Shown one piece after another: positions 1 to 9,400 of a stretch of 64,000 bases of DNA (position 1 is the first letter of the stretch; each line of letters starts with the position of its first letter). This DNA is from Spirosoma aerolatum (lineage in GTDB: Bacteria; Bacteroidota; Bacteroidia; Cytophagales; Spirosomataceae): the NCBI RefSeq assembly GCF_002056795.1, contig NZ_CP020104.1, positions 5,899,501 through 5,963,500 on the forward strand. The letters run 5' to 3'. Under the pieces are notes generated by a model that saw nothing but the letters and a program-made list of their open reading frames with translations, made no database searches and was not told the DNA's origin. The translations under genes and the position numbers were made by a program.

Positions 1-83
1 ATCAGAGTATAGGGCCATTCGTGGTACTGAACAATCGCTGGAAACGGGCATTATCCATTATTCATATTACATTGTTCATTATG

Positions 84-563
84 CTAATAGCTCTGCTTAA
101 TCCGTTCGATGAGCTTGGTCGTAGAATAGCCGGGAACCAGTTCTATAGTTTCGACACGGCCACCATGCCCCAATACAAAATCAGCCCCTACGATGGTCGC
201 TACAGAGTAATCGTTGCCTTTGACCAGAACATCAGGCTTCACGGCTTCGATTAGTTGGAGAGGAGTATCTTCACCAAACAACGTTACGGCATCAACAAAT
301 TCGAGTGCAGCCATCAGCCGGGCGCGGGCATACTCATTCACAACTGGACGAAGTGGGCCTTTAATACAACTTACCGACGCATCGGTATTCAGCCCTAAAA
401 TCAGCTTATCGCCCAGACTCCGGGCTTTTTCCAGATAGTCGATATGCCCTAAATGAACAATGTCGAAACAGCCATTGGTAAACACAATCTGCTGCCCTTC
501 GGCTCGCCACTGGTCGGCCTGCCGAATAGCTTCTTCACGCGTAAGAATTTTAGATTCAGTCAT
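84..563 (-). CDS. rfaE2: D-glycero-beta-D-manno-heptose 1-phosphate adenylyltransferase
   Basis: A 159-residue cytidylyltransferase-fold protein that would transfer AMP to heptose 1-phosphate in the ADP-heptose pathway for lipopolysaccharide core. The nucleotide-binding motif is seen at residues 29-40 (TNGCFDIVHLGH, the family HxGH), and the PGYSTTKLI motif near residues 144-152 matches the ISTSxxI-type motif of the family. The length fits stand-alone RfaE2 proteins rather than the fused HldE. The reading frame stays open upstream to 650, but the family start, the HxGH spacing and the upstream stop codon of the preceding gene favour the ATG at 563. It lies 7 bases behind the flippase-like gene and is probably cotranscribed with it. 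Both have envelope roles. Confidence in family is high. Confidence 0.93.
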   Translation of the reverse strand: MTESKILTREEAIRQADQWRAEGQQIVFTNGCFDIVHLGHIDYLEKARSLGDKLILGLNTDASVSCIKGPLRPVVNEYARARLMAALEFVDAVTLFGEDTPLQLIEAVKPDVLVKGNDYSVATIVGADFVLGHGGRVETIELVPGYSTTKLIERIKQSY

Positions 564-570
564 AAGTAAG

Positions 571-1623
571 TTATCGCTCCAGCTTGATGGCTTTGGGATC
601 GTCGAGTACGTCGGACAAATTGGTTGTTTTGTTCCGGCGAAGCAATACAACCAGCAAGGCCAGAATACCCAGAATGATGATCATCACAGCCGACACGCCG
701 TGAATAAACGTAGCCAGTATCTGCCCATCCTGACTCGTTAATCCGTATAACAACGCTACCTGCCCAACCAGCAAATGGAAAGACCCAATACCGCCCGGTG
801 TAGGAGCCGCCATGCCCAGCGAGCCAACCACCAGAATCGTTAGCCCGGCCAGCATACCTAACCCAGCCGTAGCGGGCATAGCAAAGAACAAGGTATATGA
901 CATCAGGTAATACATTGTCCAGATAAGGAGGGTATGGGCCACAAACAGGCCAGGCCGACGTAACTTCCGAACGCTCAACAAACCATCCAGGAGACCTTTC
1001 AAAAATCCACTGACTTTCTGATACAAGGGATGCTTGCCTAACGCTTCACGGTAACGGTTGAATAAGAACCAAGCCAACAACGCCCCACCCAGCACTACCG
1101 CTCCTGCCAGCAACAACAGACTCGACCCACTTGATCCTTTGGGAAGCTTTCCTCCCAGAAATTCCATAAAAAACTGGCTCAGTCGGTCGAACTCCAATAC
1201 AAATGTGGCTCCCAGCAGTAAGATCAGCATAAGCAGATCGAACAATCGCTCAGCTACGACTGTACCAAAACTCACATTGACAGGCACTGCCGATAAGCGA
1301 TACAAGGTTCCACAACGGGCAACTTCACCAGCCCGTGGCAACGCCATATTGGCCAGATAACCCGTTAAAACACTTACCGTAGCCTCCAGCGATGTAGGCC
1401 GTTGTGTTACAACCGGCTCCAGCAATACCCGCCAGCGTTCGGCCCGGCTCCAGTGGGCAATAATGGTAAACAAGCCCGACAGCAGTACCCACCGGTAATC
1501 GGCAGCACTGATTTTATGCATCAGGTCCCCGACGTCTAGATGGCTTTGCTGAAACGTAAACCAGAGCAGTCCCCCGGCAATGGCCAGCGAGATCAGGTAT
1601 TTAAGTATATTTTTGAGATTCAT
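571..1623 (-). CDS. Flippase-like integral membrane protein (LPG synthase TM family)
   Basis: A 350-residue polytopic membrane protein with about eight hydrophobic segments, beginning with one at residues 8-24 and ending in a very hydrophobic segment around 310-330. The layout and motifs such as AHWSRAERWRVLLEP (residues 56-70) and the Gly/Pro-rich APTPGGIGSFH stretch (around residue 275) are typical of the lysylphosphatidylglycerol synthetase transmembrane family (PF03706, UPF0104), which lacks the catalytic domain and is annotated as flippase-like. Substrate is unknown; neighbouring rfaE2 suggests a lipid-linked envelope precursor, which is inference only. The start ATG is at 1623 and the stop lies 7 bases before rfaE2. 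Confidence 0.88.
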   Translation of the reverse strand: MNLKNILKYLISLAIAGGLLWFTFQQSHLDVGDLMHKISAADYRWVLLSGLFTIIAHWSRAERWRVLLEPVVTQRPTSLEATVSVLTGYLANMALPRAGEVARCGTLYRLSAVPVNVSFGTVVAERLFDLLMLILLLGATFVLEFDRLSQFFMEFLGGKLPKGSSGSSLLLLAGAVVLGGALLAWFLFNRYREALGKHPLYQKVSGFLKGLLDGLLSVRKLRRPGLFVAHTLLIWTMYYLMSYTLFFAMPATAGLGMLAGLTILVVGSLGMAAPTPGGIGSFHLLVGQVALLYGLTSQDGQILATFIHGVSAVMIIILGILALLVVLLRRNKTTNLSDVLDDPKAIKLER

Positions 1624-1692
1624 GCGAACGTAACGCAGCTCGAAGCCGCATTGAAAGAAGATCCAGGCGGCTTTGCAGCCGCCTTACATAAA

Positions 1693-1719
1693 AAACTCCG
1701 CTACAAAGTAACGGAGTTT
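1693..1719 (-). terminator. Intrinsic terminator downstream of the MoeB-like gene
   Basis: Inverted repeat AAACTCCG / CGGAGTTT with an inner TAC/GTA pair. Read on the minus strand the stem is followed by a run of T residues. It lies about 80 bases beyond the stop of the MoeB-like gene and before the flippase-like gene, so it separates two minus-strand transcripts. Confidence 0.75.
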
Positions 1720-1798
1720 ACTTGTAAAAGAGCGAAAGAGTGAGCGAATGAACAAGCAAAGCCCCCAAAAGGCTGCGTGGTTAAGCCTCGTTCACGCG

Positions 1799-2938
1799 TT
1801 AGTACACGGCCATTTCGGGTTCAATCTCCCGTGCCCAGGCGTTGATCCCCCCATCAAGATTATAAAGATTGGTCATTCCATCCTGCGCATATAGGTACTG
1901 AGCTACATTGGCCGAACGAATTCCATGATGGCAATAAATAACCACAGGTCGATCGGTTGGGATGCGTTTGCGATTGTTTGGAATCATACCGACGGGAATA
2001 AGTACTGCTCCTTCCAGATGGCAAAGGTCATATTCGGGCCGTTCACGAACATCCAGTAGAAACATAGCTTCACCCAGCGCTAAGCGATCCGACAACTCCT
2101 GAACGGTCATTTTTTGTGGGCCTAGATCGCCAGGATTCGAGCGCGTACTGGCGGAGGTCAATCCTTGTCGGGCCAGTTCGTCGGCATCGGCCCGCCGTTT
2201 GGTTTTTATCTTCTGCTGATTCATCGACAGTAAATCAATCATAAGCAGTTGTTCAGTCAGCCCATTACCGATACCCGTGATCAGTTTGATTACCTCATTA
2301 GCCTGGTAGGTTCCAATTACCCCCGGCAGTACACCCAATACGCCCGTTACATTACAGTTCGGTATTTCAATTTCGTTAGGATAATCGGGGAACAAACACC
2401 GATACGTCGGTCCGCGCTTTCCATCGCCAAGATCGGCATTCAGGACCGCTACCTGTCCTTCAAAACGGTGAATTGCTCCGTAGACAAATGGTTTACCTAA
2501 CGTCACGCAGATGTCATTGACCAGGTAGCGAACTTTAAAATTATCCGTACAATCAACCACGATGTCATAGGCTTCGATAATCGACCGGGCATTGCTAATA
2601 TCCAGAGCCATCGTATACGTATCGAACCGAAGCTCGGGATTGAGTCGCTTCAAATGACTTACGGCCACTTTGGCTTTCGGTTTGCCAATTTCATCGGTTG
2701 TATAGAGCACCTGCCGTTGCAGATTGCTCAGATCCACGGCATCCGGGTCAATCACCCCAATTCGTCCTACACCAGCCGCTGTCAGATACAGCAATACCGG
2801 GCATCCAAGGCCTCCAGCCCCAACCACAAGTACATGAGCATTCTTAAGCTTTAGCTGTCCAGCGGATCCGAGTTCGGGTAAATTTAAGTGTTTCTGATAA
2901 CGTTGTTGTTCGGAAGGCACTAGCGTTGTTGTTTCCAT
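1799..2938 (-). CDS. moeB: MoeB/ThiF-type adenylyltransferase fused to a rhodanese domain
   Basis: A 379-residue cytosolic E1-like enzyme. Residues 10-245 are the ThiF/MoeB adenylation domain: GAGGLG loop at 40-45, the DLSNLQRQ segment at 69-76, CTDNF at 130-134, and the catalytic-type Cys195 in PNCNVTGV. Residues 275-379 are a rhodanese domain with active-site loop CHHGIRS starting at Cys336. The arrangement matches MoeB/MoeZ/MOCS3-like proteins that activate the C-terminal glycine of MoaD or ThiS and deliver sulfur for molybdopterin or thiamine synthesis. Oddly, the usual zinc-binding CxxC pairs are not intact: the first reads TYRC (only Cys181 remains) and the second is absent from the linker at 240-265. 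Which sulfur carrier it serves cannot be told from here; a molybdopterin enzyme is encoded at 60.8 kb. Confidence 0.9.
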   Translation of the reverse strand: METTTLVPSEQQRYQKHLNLPELGSAGQLKLKNAHVLVVGAGGLGCPVLLYLTAAGVGRIGVIDPDAVDLSNLQRQVLYTTDEIGKPKAKVAVSHLKRLNPELRFDTYTMALDISNARSIIEAYDIVVDCTDNFKVRYLVNDICVTLGKPFVYGAIHRFEGQVAVLNADLGDGKRGPTYRCLFPDYPNEIEIPNCNVTGVLGVLPGVIGTYQANEVIKLITGIGNGLTEQLLMIDLLSMNQQKIKTKRRADADELARQGLTSASTRSNPGDLGPQKMTVQELSDRLALGEAMFLLDVRERPEYDLCHLEGAVLIPVGMIPNNRKRIPTDRPVVIYCHHGIRSANVAQYLYAQDGMTNLYNLDGGINAWAREIEPEMAVY

Positions 2939-3169
2939 AGTCGTACAATATACAACTTAAATCAATAGGGGCGTTGCTTTAAACCAACAGATTTCGCCTA
3001 GTGAAAATTGCGTTGTAAAAGCCCCCGAACAAAATATTTTTAGGCATCGGTTCTTCAACTTCCGTTTGCCAAAGCTGGTCCTTAAAACATAAAACCCAAC
3101 GCTTGAAACCTACCATCGTAAAACCTTTTTTAGTACTATTGCTCCGTAAAATCCAAATGTTTCTCAACT

Positions 3170-3922
3170 ATGTATACGTATGTATCGATAACAGGTGGTA
3201 TTTCGGCCAGCCTGTTAGCCCTTACCCTGACTTTCAACGCAAATCCAGTCACCACCACAACGATAAACTCAGCGGGTGCCTATGAAGCACCTGCCAAAAA
3301 AGGTCCCTGGGAAACCCTGTTTGATGGAAAAACCTTGAAAGGCTGGCATACTTATCTAAAAACGGGTCAACCTATATCCGACAAATGGACGATCGATAAT
3401 GGAGCTATTCACCTGACAGCTGGTGGCGCTGGCGATCTGGTCACGGACAAAGAATACGGCAATTTTGAGCTGGAAATCGAATGGAGAATTGCGGAAGGCG
3501 GTAACAGTGGCATTATTTACCACGTGCATGAAGATCCAAAATACAAAGCGACCTACCAAACAGGCCCTGAAATGCAGGTCTTAGACAACGAGCGCCATCC
3601 CGATGCCAAACAAGGCCGCGATGGTAACCGAACGGCTGGAGCACTTTATGATTTGCAAAAACCCATTACCCCGAATGCGGCCAAACCCGCTGGCGAGTGG
3701 AACAAAGCTCGATTGGTGATTAAAGATGGGCACGCCGAGCAATTCCTGAACGGTAAAAAAATTGCCGATTATCCAACCAGTGGTCCTGAGTGGGATAAAA
3801 TGGTATCGGAGAGTAAATTCAAGGGCTGGGAAGGCTTTGGCAAGTATTCGACCGGCCATATCGCTCTGCAGGACCACGGGAATAAGGTCTGGTATCGCAA
3901 CATCCGAATTCGAGAATTGTAA
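3170..3922 (+). CDS. DUF1080 (3-keto-disaccharide hydrolase-like) secreted protein
   Basis: A 250-residue protein with an N-terminal hydrophobic segment (residues 6-24) that looks like an export signal, then a single DUF1080 concanavalin-like beta-sandwich domain (about 45-250). Diagnostic stretches are WETLFDGKTLKGWH at 47-60, the NFELEIEWRIAEGGNSGI region around 100-117 and GHIALQDHG around 228-236. Members of PF06439 include glycoside hydrolases acting on 3-keto sugars. The next gene, a TIM-barrel sugar isomerase, starts about 90 bases later in the same direction, a common pairing for this family; joint sugar catabolism is likely. The ATG at 3170 is the only start that keeps the signal. 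Confidence 0.88.
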   Translation: MYTYVSITGGISASLLALTLTFNANPVTTTTINSAGAYEAPAKKGPWETLFDGKTLKGWHTYLKTGQPISDKWTIDNGAIHLTAGGAGDLVTDKEYGNFELEIEWRIAEGGNSGIIYHVHEDPKYKATYQTGPEMQVLDNERHPDAKQGRDGNRTAGALYDLQKPITPNAAKPAGEWNKARLVIKDGHAEQFLNGKKIADYPTSGPEWDKMVSESKFKGWEGFGKYSTGHIALQDHGNKVWYRNIRIREL

Positions 3923-3926
3923 TTTT

Positions 3927-3989
3927 GAATGACAGGATGATTGAATACAAAATGGCTTGGCCAGTCCGTATTCAATCATTCTGTCACTC
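3927..3989. repeat. Long inverted repeat between the DUF1080 and isomerase genes
   Basis: Arms of 22 bases at 3927-3948 and 3968-3989 match at 20 of 22 positions and enclose a 19-base loop, which itself holds a small nested stem (TGGC TTG GCCA at 3953-3963). The right arm overlaps a direct repeat: 16-base units at 3972-3987 and 3988-4003 differ at two positions. The structure begins 5 bases after one stop codon and ends 23 bases before the next start. There is no T-tract after the stem, so an mRNA-processing or attenuation element within an operon fits better than a full terminator. Confidence 0.7.
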
Positions 3990-4012
3990 AATCATTCTAT
4001 CATTCTACCCTC

Positions 4013-4885
4013 ATGCAACGCCGAACGGCCCTCAAAACCTTAACGGGCACAGCTCTGACGCTTCCTGCCCTGACCCATTCGTTAGCCCAACCGATGATAC
4101 CATCTGAACAAGCTCCTACCGTGTTGAAAGGAAATATCAATCATGCCGTTTGTAAATGGTGTTACGGCAAAATTCCGCTGGAAGATTTTTGCAAGGCCGC
4201 CAAGGAAATGGGGATCAAAGGCATTGACCTGCTCGATCCCGATCAGTGGGCTGTCGCTAAAAAATACGGCCTGACCTGCTCCATGCCGCAGGGAGCAGGC
4301 AAAGGTATTACCCAGGGCTTCAACGATCCCAAACTCCACGACGAACTGGTAGCCAGCTACGAAGCTATTTTCCCAAAGCTGAAAGAAGCCGGGCTCGATA
4401 AGGTCATTTGTTTCTCAGGCAACCGACGGGGTATGAGCGATGCCGAAGGGATGGAAAACTGTGCAGTGGGGCTGAAACGGCTGATGCCCAGTGCCCAAAA
4501 GTACGGTGTGACCATGATTATGGAACTGCTCAACAGCAAAGTGGACCACAAGGATTACATGTGCGACCACAGTGCCTGGGGTGTAGAACTTTGCAAAAAA
4601 GTAGGGTCGGAAAACTTCAAACTCCTGTACGACATCTACCATATGCAGATTATGGAGGGTGATATTATCCGTACAATTCGCAACAATCACCAGTACTTCG
4701 GTCATTATCACACAGGCGGAAACCCCGGACGTAACGAGATCGACCAAACGCAGGAACTCTACTACCCGGCCATTATGAAAGCCATTGTCGATACGGGTTA
4801 TAAAGGCTTTGTAGCTCAGGAGTTCATCCCCAAACGCGACCCACTCACCAGTTTGAAAGAAGCGGTTATTCTGTGTGATGTATAG
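4013..4885 (+). CDS. Hydroxypyruvate isomerase-like TIM-barrel protein (sugar isomerase/epimerase)
   Basis: A 290-residue protein starting MQRRTALKTL, with a twin-arginine-like n-region and a short hydrophobic stretch ending near Ala26, so it is probably exported. Residues 45-287 form an AP-endonuclease-2/xylose isomerase-like TIM barrel. Probable metal ligands are Glu171 (MIMELL), Asp207 (LLYDIYH), His231 or His233 (GHYHTG) and Glu270 (VAQEF). The order and spacing match hydroxypyruvate isomerase-like proteins common in Bacteroidota and Planctomycetes. The frame is open back to 3941, but that extension would run through the intergenic hairpin and would bury the RR signal, so the ATG at 4013 is preferred. 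It follows the DUF1080 gene and probably acts in the same sugar pathway. Confidence 0.88.
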   Translation: MQRRTALKTLTGTALTLPALTHSLAQPMIPSEQAPTVLKGNINHAVCKWCYGKIPLEDFCKAAKEMGIKGIDLLDPDQWAVAKKYGLTCSMPQGAGKGITQGFNDPKLHDELVASYEAIFPKLKEAGLDKVICFSGNRRGMSDAEGMENCAVGLKRLMPSAQKYGVTMIMELLNSKVDHKDYMCDHSAWGVELCKKVGSENFKLLYDIYHMQIMEGDIIRTIRNNHQYFGHYHTGGNPGRNEIDQTQELYYPAIMKAIVDTGYKGFVAQEFIPKRDPLTSLKEAVILCDV

Positions 4886-4894
4886 TTTTTAAAG

Positions 4895-4976
4895 TAGTAA
4901 GGAACGGGGAGTGAGAATGGCTGGCGTTTCAGTATTTATTAATGCGCCAGCCATTCTCACTCCCCGTTCCTTACTA
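4895..4976. terminator. Bidirectional terminator, 32-bp perfect inverted repeat
   Basis: Arms at 4895-4926 and 4945-4976 are perfectly complementary over 32 bases around an 18-base A+T-rich loop. The stem sits between convergent genes: the isomerase stop is at 4885 on plus, and the glycosyltransferase stop codon (4974-4976) is the outermost triplet of the right arm. A-runs at 4889-4893 on the left and TTT on the right provide weak tracts for both directions. The position argues for shared termination; the perfect length is unusual. Confidence 0.8.
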
Positions 4977-5852
4977 TTTCAGAAGAACATAATTCTTATA
5001 CTCGCCTATTCGCCAACCGGTTAGGTTTTCGATAAAGGTCAGGAAGCGTACCCGGAAGGTGTAATGCTTTCGGCTGGTATCGAACGTAAAGTTCCAGTTT
5101 AGTCGGTCAACGCGGGGCTGCATCACAGTGGGGTGCTGCCCTTTGAACAGCGCCAGCGAGTCGATTTCACTATAGTCAAAGTTCGCCTGGGCAGCTTCTA
5201 CCTCAGCAATTTTCTGGGGGTCTGTGTGCCAGAAATGATTAGCGTATCGAAGGCGGTTTTTCTGCAAATCGGGTGGTTTTACCCAGCCGTAGTGATAGAT
5301 ATACGCATCGATCAGTTTCACCTTCAGCTTTCGGTTGTCGCGCGTTCGGAATCCCTGCGCATCCTTGTATGAAATCACATTGTCCGTATTCCGAACAACC
5401 CGAATTTCACGACGATACCACCGCCGGGAGTCGCCCACGTAGCTGTACGATCCGAAAAAGTGAACGTATTTGAACAGGAGTCCTTCTACGTTTTTGTCGT
5501 TGAGGTAACGCTGCATAGCCTCCCGAACAGCCGGAATCGAATCTTCATGCAGCACTTCGTCGCCCTGAATGTAAAAAGCCCAGTCGACATCGGGCGAGAC
5601 TGCCGCCAGTGCTTTATCGGTTTCCTGCGCCAGTACCCGCCCTCCAGCTCGCGCATTTGCGTCCCAGACCGTATGAATAATGCGAATTTTATCGGAAGGG
5701 ATCGACTGAATCAGCCCCAACGTATCATCATCCGATTCACCGACGGCAATGACAAATTCATCGCAGAGAGGCAAAACCGACGTGATGGCTTCCACAATCG
5801 GATAATCGAATAAAATGGCATTACGGATAAAACTAAATCCGGCTACTTTCAT
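4974..5852 (-). CDS. Family 2-like glycosyltransferase
   Basis: A 292-residue protein with no signal peptide or membrane segment. It starts MKVAGFSFIRNA, followed by a GT-A nucleotide-sugar region: DEFVIAVGESDDDT at 31-44 and the acidic metal-binding-type motif QGDEVLHE at 96-103, which replaces a classical DxD. The rest (YIYHYGWVK around residue 195) is typical of small Bacteroidota glycosyltransferases annotated as family 2. Substrate and acceptor are unknown; cell-surface glycan synthesis is the likely role. The leader carries a small hairpin, and a damaged copy of this gene's first 22 codons plus leader is present at 26662-26778. It is convergent with the isomerase and shares its terminator. 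Confidence 0.85.
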   Translation of the reverse strand: MKVAGFSFIRNAILFDYPIVEAITSVLPLCDEFVIAVGESDDDTLGLIQSIPSDKIRIIHTVWDANARAGGRVLAQETDKALAAVSPDVDWAFYIQGDEVLHEDSIPAVREAMQRYLNDKNVEGLLFKYVHFFGSYSYVGDSRRWYRREIRVVRNTDNVISYKDAQGFRTRDNRKLKVKLIDAYIYHYGWVKPPDLQKNRLRYANHFWHTDPQKIAEVEAAQANFDYSEIDSLALFKGQHPTVMQPRVDRLNWNFTFDTSRKHYTFRVRFLTFIENLTGWRIGEYKNYVLLK

Positions 5853-5856
5853 AAAA

Positions 5857-5881
5857 ACGACTCGAATTGGCTACAAGTCGT
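5857..5881 (-). promoter_or_regulatory. Small leader hairpin upstream of the glycosyltransferase
   Basis: Six-base arms ACGACT (5857-5862) and AGTCGT (5876-5881) flank a 13-base loop just 5' of the start codon. The relic copy at 26736-26760 keeps the same structure with 7-base arms, although the loop has changed. The stem thus held up better than its loop after duplication, which suggests it matters, but only one comparison is available. Confidence 0.35.
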
Positions 5882-5928
5882 AAAGATAGGCTGTTTTTGA
5901 TTCGTCGTCTAATCACTGACTTTACCTT

Positions 5929-6402
5929 TCATTGGGGAACTAATGTATATGTATTAATCGTATTGCCTGTTTTTCGGTTGGTTTTCGTAGCTACCAGTGT
6001 CATCTGAGAGTCATCAAACTGATAAACCTCATATTCCAGTTCACCTTGCGTTTCGGTAGGGATTGGCGTAAGATTTTGCAGTATCAAATAGACCCGTGAC
6101 CCTTGTTGGGTGATTGACCAGTCACCCTCGAACGTCTCCTTCGTGAATTCGGTTAGTTTAATGCGAGACCCTGTGAATTGTAACTCATAATTACGGTAAC
6201 CAGGAAAAAGATTGTCGGCCTTTCCTTCCTGATAAACCAAGACTCCAGCCTCTTCCACACGAAAAGCTTTCCAGCGTTTATTGGCGATGCCATCTGTTAT
6301 CTGATGTTTTTTGCTGACTAGTGTAGGATCATTGATAGCACATCCTGCTAGCCAAACAACTATTACTAGTCCAATTACATAACCAATTATATTCTGTCGC
6401 AT
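5929..6402 (-). CDS. Small outer-membrane lipoprotein, last gene of the Fn3 operon
   Basis: A 157-residue protein with a signal peptide ending in the lipobox LAGC (Cys21). The mature part is a compact, beta-rich, lipocalin-like sequence (KRWKAFRVEEAGV near residue 43, EGDWSI near 93, then alternating hydrophobic strands to the C-terminus). No named family was recognised. Its start codon lies only 4 bases behind the stop of the 1250-residue Fn3 protein, so it belongs to the same transcript and is probably anchored at the outer membrane as an accessory of that system. Confidence 0.75.
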   Translation of the reverse strand: MRQNIIGYVIGLVIVVWLAGCAINDPTLVSKKHQITDGIANKRWKAFRVEEAGVLVYQEGKADNLFPGYRNYELQFTGSRIKLTEFTKETFEGDWSITQQGSRVYLILQNLTPIPTETQGELEYEVYQFDDSQMTLVATKTNRKTGNTINTYTLVPQ

Positions 6403-6406
6403 GATC

Positions 6407-9400
6407 TTACTGCTTTACGAATCGGGTTGAATACTGATGACTCCTGGTTTCTAGCTGAATGAAGTACATGCCTGCTGGTAATGACCGTACATCCACCGAC
6501 TGCACACTGGCATTTGACATCGTTTTTTCTATTACGATAGAACCAGCTTGATTGCGTATTTGCATCGTAATGGGTTCGAGGGGTAAACGACTAAACCAAA
6601 GGGCTTCAGTTACTGGATTTGGATACATAATCCATTCAACAGGAAGAGAAGAAGATGCATTTACCAATGGGGCAGGCGATGCAATCGTATTTGACCAGGG
6701 AGATGTCAGGTTCGATTGAACGGCCCTTACTCGATAGTGATACAGCAAACCAGATCGTAAGCCTCGATCGCTATACGTTGTTGTGTTTGCAGCCAGTTCG
6801 GCCACTCGTCTCCAGATTACCTGCCCATCTATCGACTGCCAAACTTCAAAGCCAGTTTCAGTTGATGAGGCATCATTCCATTTTAAGTTTAATTGATTAT
6901 AGACAGGTGATCCAGTTTCAAATTGCAGATTAGTGGGTGCAGGCAAGCCCGTTTGCGACACTGGCAAACTTACACAGACTTCATTAGTCCAATTTGAATA
7001 ACCGACTGCATTTTTGGCTCGAATCAAATAACAACATCGATTCGTAGTTGGCGTTATAGCCTGATCGAGGTAACGTTTCAGATCGGTTCCGGTAATAGTT
7101 TCTATACTCTCTGTACGTTCTATTTCAGCTCCGGCGTCATTCTGCCGGATTCGGATTAACGTAAGTTGAATTTCGCTGTATCCTTTGGCATCCCAGGTCA
7201 ATTCAATCTGATTTCCCGAAATTAATCGGGCAACCAGATTGGTTGGGGTTAGCGGTACAGTCAGCGTTGTAGTCGAACTTGTTAGCCAACTAGATTTAGC
7301 GTCTCCGTTTACAGCTCGTACCCGAATATAATACGTTATACCTGGCTCCAACCCTATTAATGAGTACCTAACCACCCCGGCTGCCAATGTATACGATTGA
7401 GTAATTGTAGTAAATACTGCTTCTGTACTATACTGTAATTCATAACCTGTTTCGTTCGTCGCATTATCCTGCCAGCCTACATTAATCTGTGTACCGCTGA
7501 CAGCCATGGCGGTAAGAGCAGTAGGGGCAGCCAACGTTATTACAGAAGGCTCTGTTGTTTTGGCACTGTCACTTACCCATCCCTGGTCACCCGCGCAGTT
7601 TCTGGCTTTCAGGCGAAACCAGTAGGTCGTGGCTGAATTTAGACCAACCAGCATTTCGCTTCGACTAGTTTTAAGAAGTTCGCGTTTGGTGCTATTGAGA
7701 TAGCTGCTGTTACTGGCAAATTCCAACTCAAAACTCTCTTCGGTATTGGTAGTATATTTCCAGCTAAGGTTGATCTGCGAGGAGCTGACAACCGTACTGG
7801 TCAACGATATTGGTTTGGTTGGTAAAACAGGCTTCAACTCGATTTGGCCAGTGTTCCATGGAGAGTAGTCAGCCCCCTTAACGGCTGCTATTCGTACATA
7901 ATAGGTCTGGCAGGATTGCAGATCCGTAATTGTATAATTCGTTGTGTTGGTGCTTACTGAAACGGAAGTAGGATTGGAGAATCCAGCATTGCCAGCATAC
8001 TCAATCATAAACCCAGTTTCGTTTTCCGACATATCCGTCCAGTTGATGGCTATCTGCTTACCATCTGGCGTTCCAGTCAGTTTCAGGTTGGTTGGGGCTA
8101 TCGGTAATGTCGGCTTTACAGGCAGTGTAGTAGCCTCTAGATAGACCCAGTCAGAAGCCAGCGGTGTCGAGGGTACGCTATTATTCGATGCCCGAAGGCG
8201 AAAATAATAACGAGTATTTGCCTGTAGACTGCTGATGGTGACGGTTGTTCCGGTCACTTGTAGTGTTTGCCCACTCAATCCATTGGTAAAATTCTGATCA
8301 AGCGCATATTGTAACTCAAGAAACGTTGCGTTACTACCCGCATTATTCAGATAATCGACCCGAATTTGCGCACTCGATAGTACTGTCAGCGTGTAAGTTG
8401 GCGCGGCTGGTATAGCAGGTATGGAAATCGATTTACTTTCCGATAATGTACTTCCCCCATTGTTGCTTGCATTGATCCGATACGAGTAGGTTTTACCGGT
8501 CTTTACAGTACGATCCTGATAGGTAGTCAGGGGAGCGTTTACGTTAGCGAGTTCAACAAATCCGCCCGTTCCCTCAGCCCGTTGCACTTCGAAAGCCGTA
8601 GCCCCACCCCCATCTGTCCAACTGACATCTACCTGATTAATCGAAATCAACGCTAACTGCACATTAGTAGGTGCATTTGGGGCTTTGGGTAGTACTGTAA
8701 GGCAGGCTTCGTTTGAATAGCCGGAGTTGCCTGCTGAATTAACAGCCCGTACCCGATAACAGTACATACTGCCATTAGTCAGCTTACTATCTAAAAAAGT
8801 ACCCGTTCCACTAAATGGCCCTGATGTATAGATTCGGGAAAATGCCCCATTGTTGTCCTTACGCTCAATCTCATACCCTGTTTCATAAGCTGTTTTATCC
8901 TCCCACGAAAGCAACGCGTTAGTACCATCAAGTGTAACCAGCAGTTTTCCTGGAGTTTCTGGAACCGGAAGTGGTGTTGCCACCTTGCCAAATCGTGCAC
9001 AGGCCGAACCTGCACTATTGACGGCACAAACCTGGTAGTAATAGGTTTTCCCCGCCAATACCCCATTATCGATAAACGTTTTACTGTTGGCTGCAACCTC
9101 GCCTACTCCCACCCATGGACCATCTGACGATTGATCACTACGGCTGATGGTAAACTTGGTTTCATTAGTTGATTGGTCGTCCCATGTTACTTCTACTTGC
9201 GTAGGTGCTTTTGCCACAGCTTTCAGATTCGCTGGTGCCTCAGGCAGCGTGTTATCCGTTGTGGCCAATACCGTTCCCGACCAATCGGACCAGTAATCGG
9301 TTTTATTGATCGTATTTTTGGCTCGTATCTGTATATAATAGGTATGACCCGATAGCAGTTTATCGAATGTATGCGTGATTTTATCGGCTCCCAAATCGGC

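Noticed and set aside
21..254. Plus-strand reading frame at the window start
   Set aside because: It lies mostly antisense to rfaE2 and has no domain or signal of its own.
2979..3167. 62-codon minus-strand frame in the gap before the DUF1080 gene
   Set aside because: No recognisable motif, and the gap must contain divergent promoters. Coding potential is not supported.
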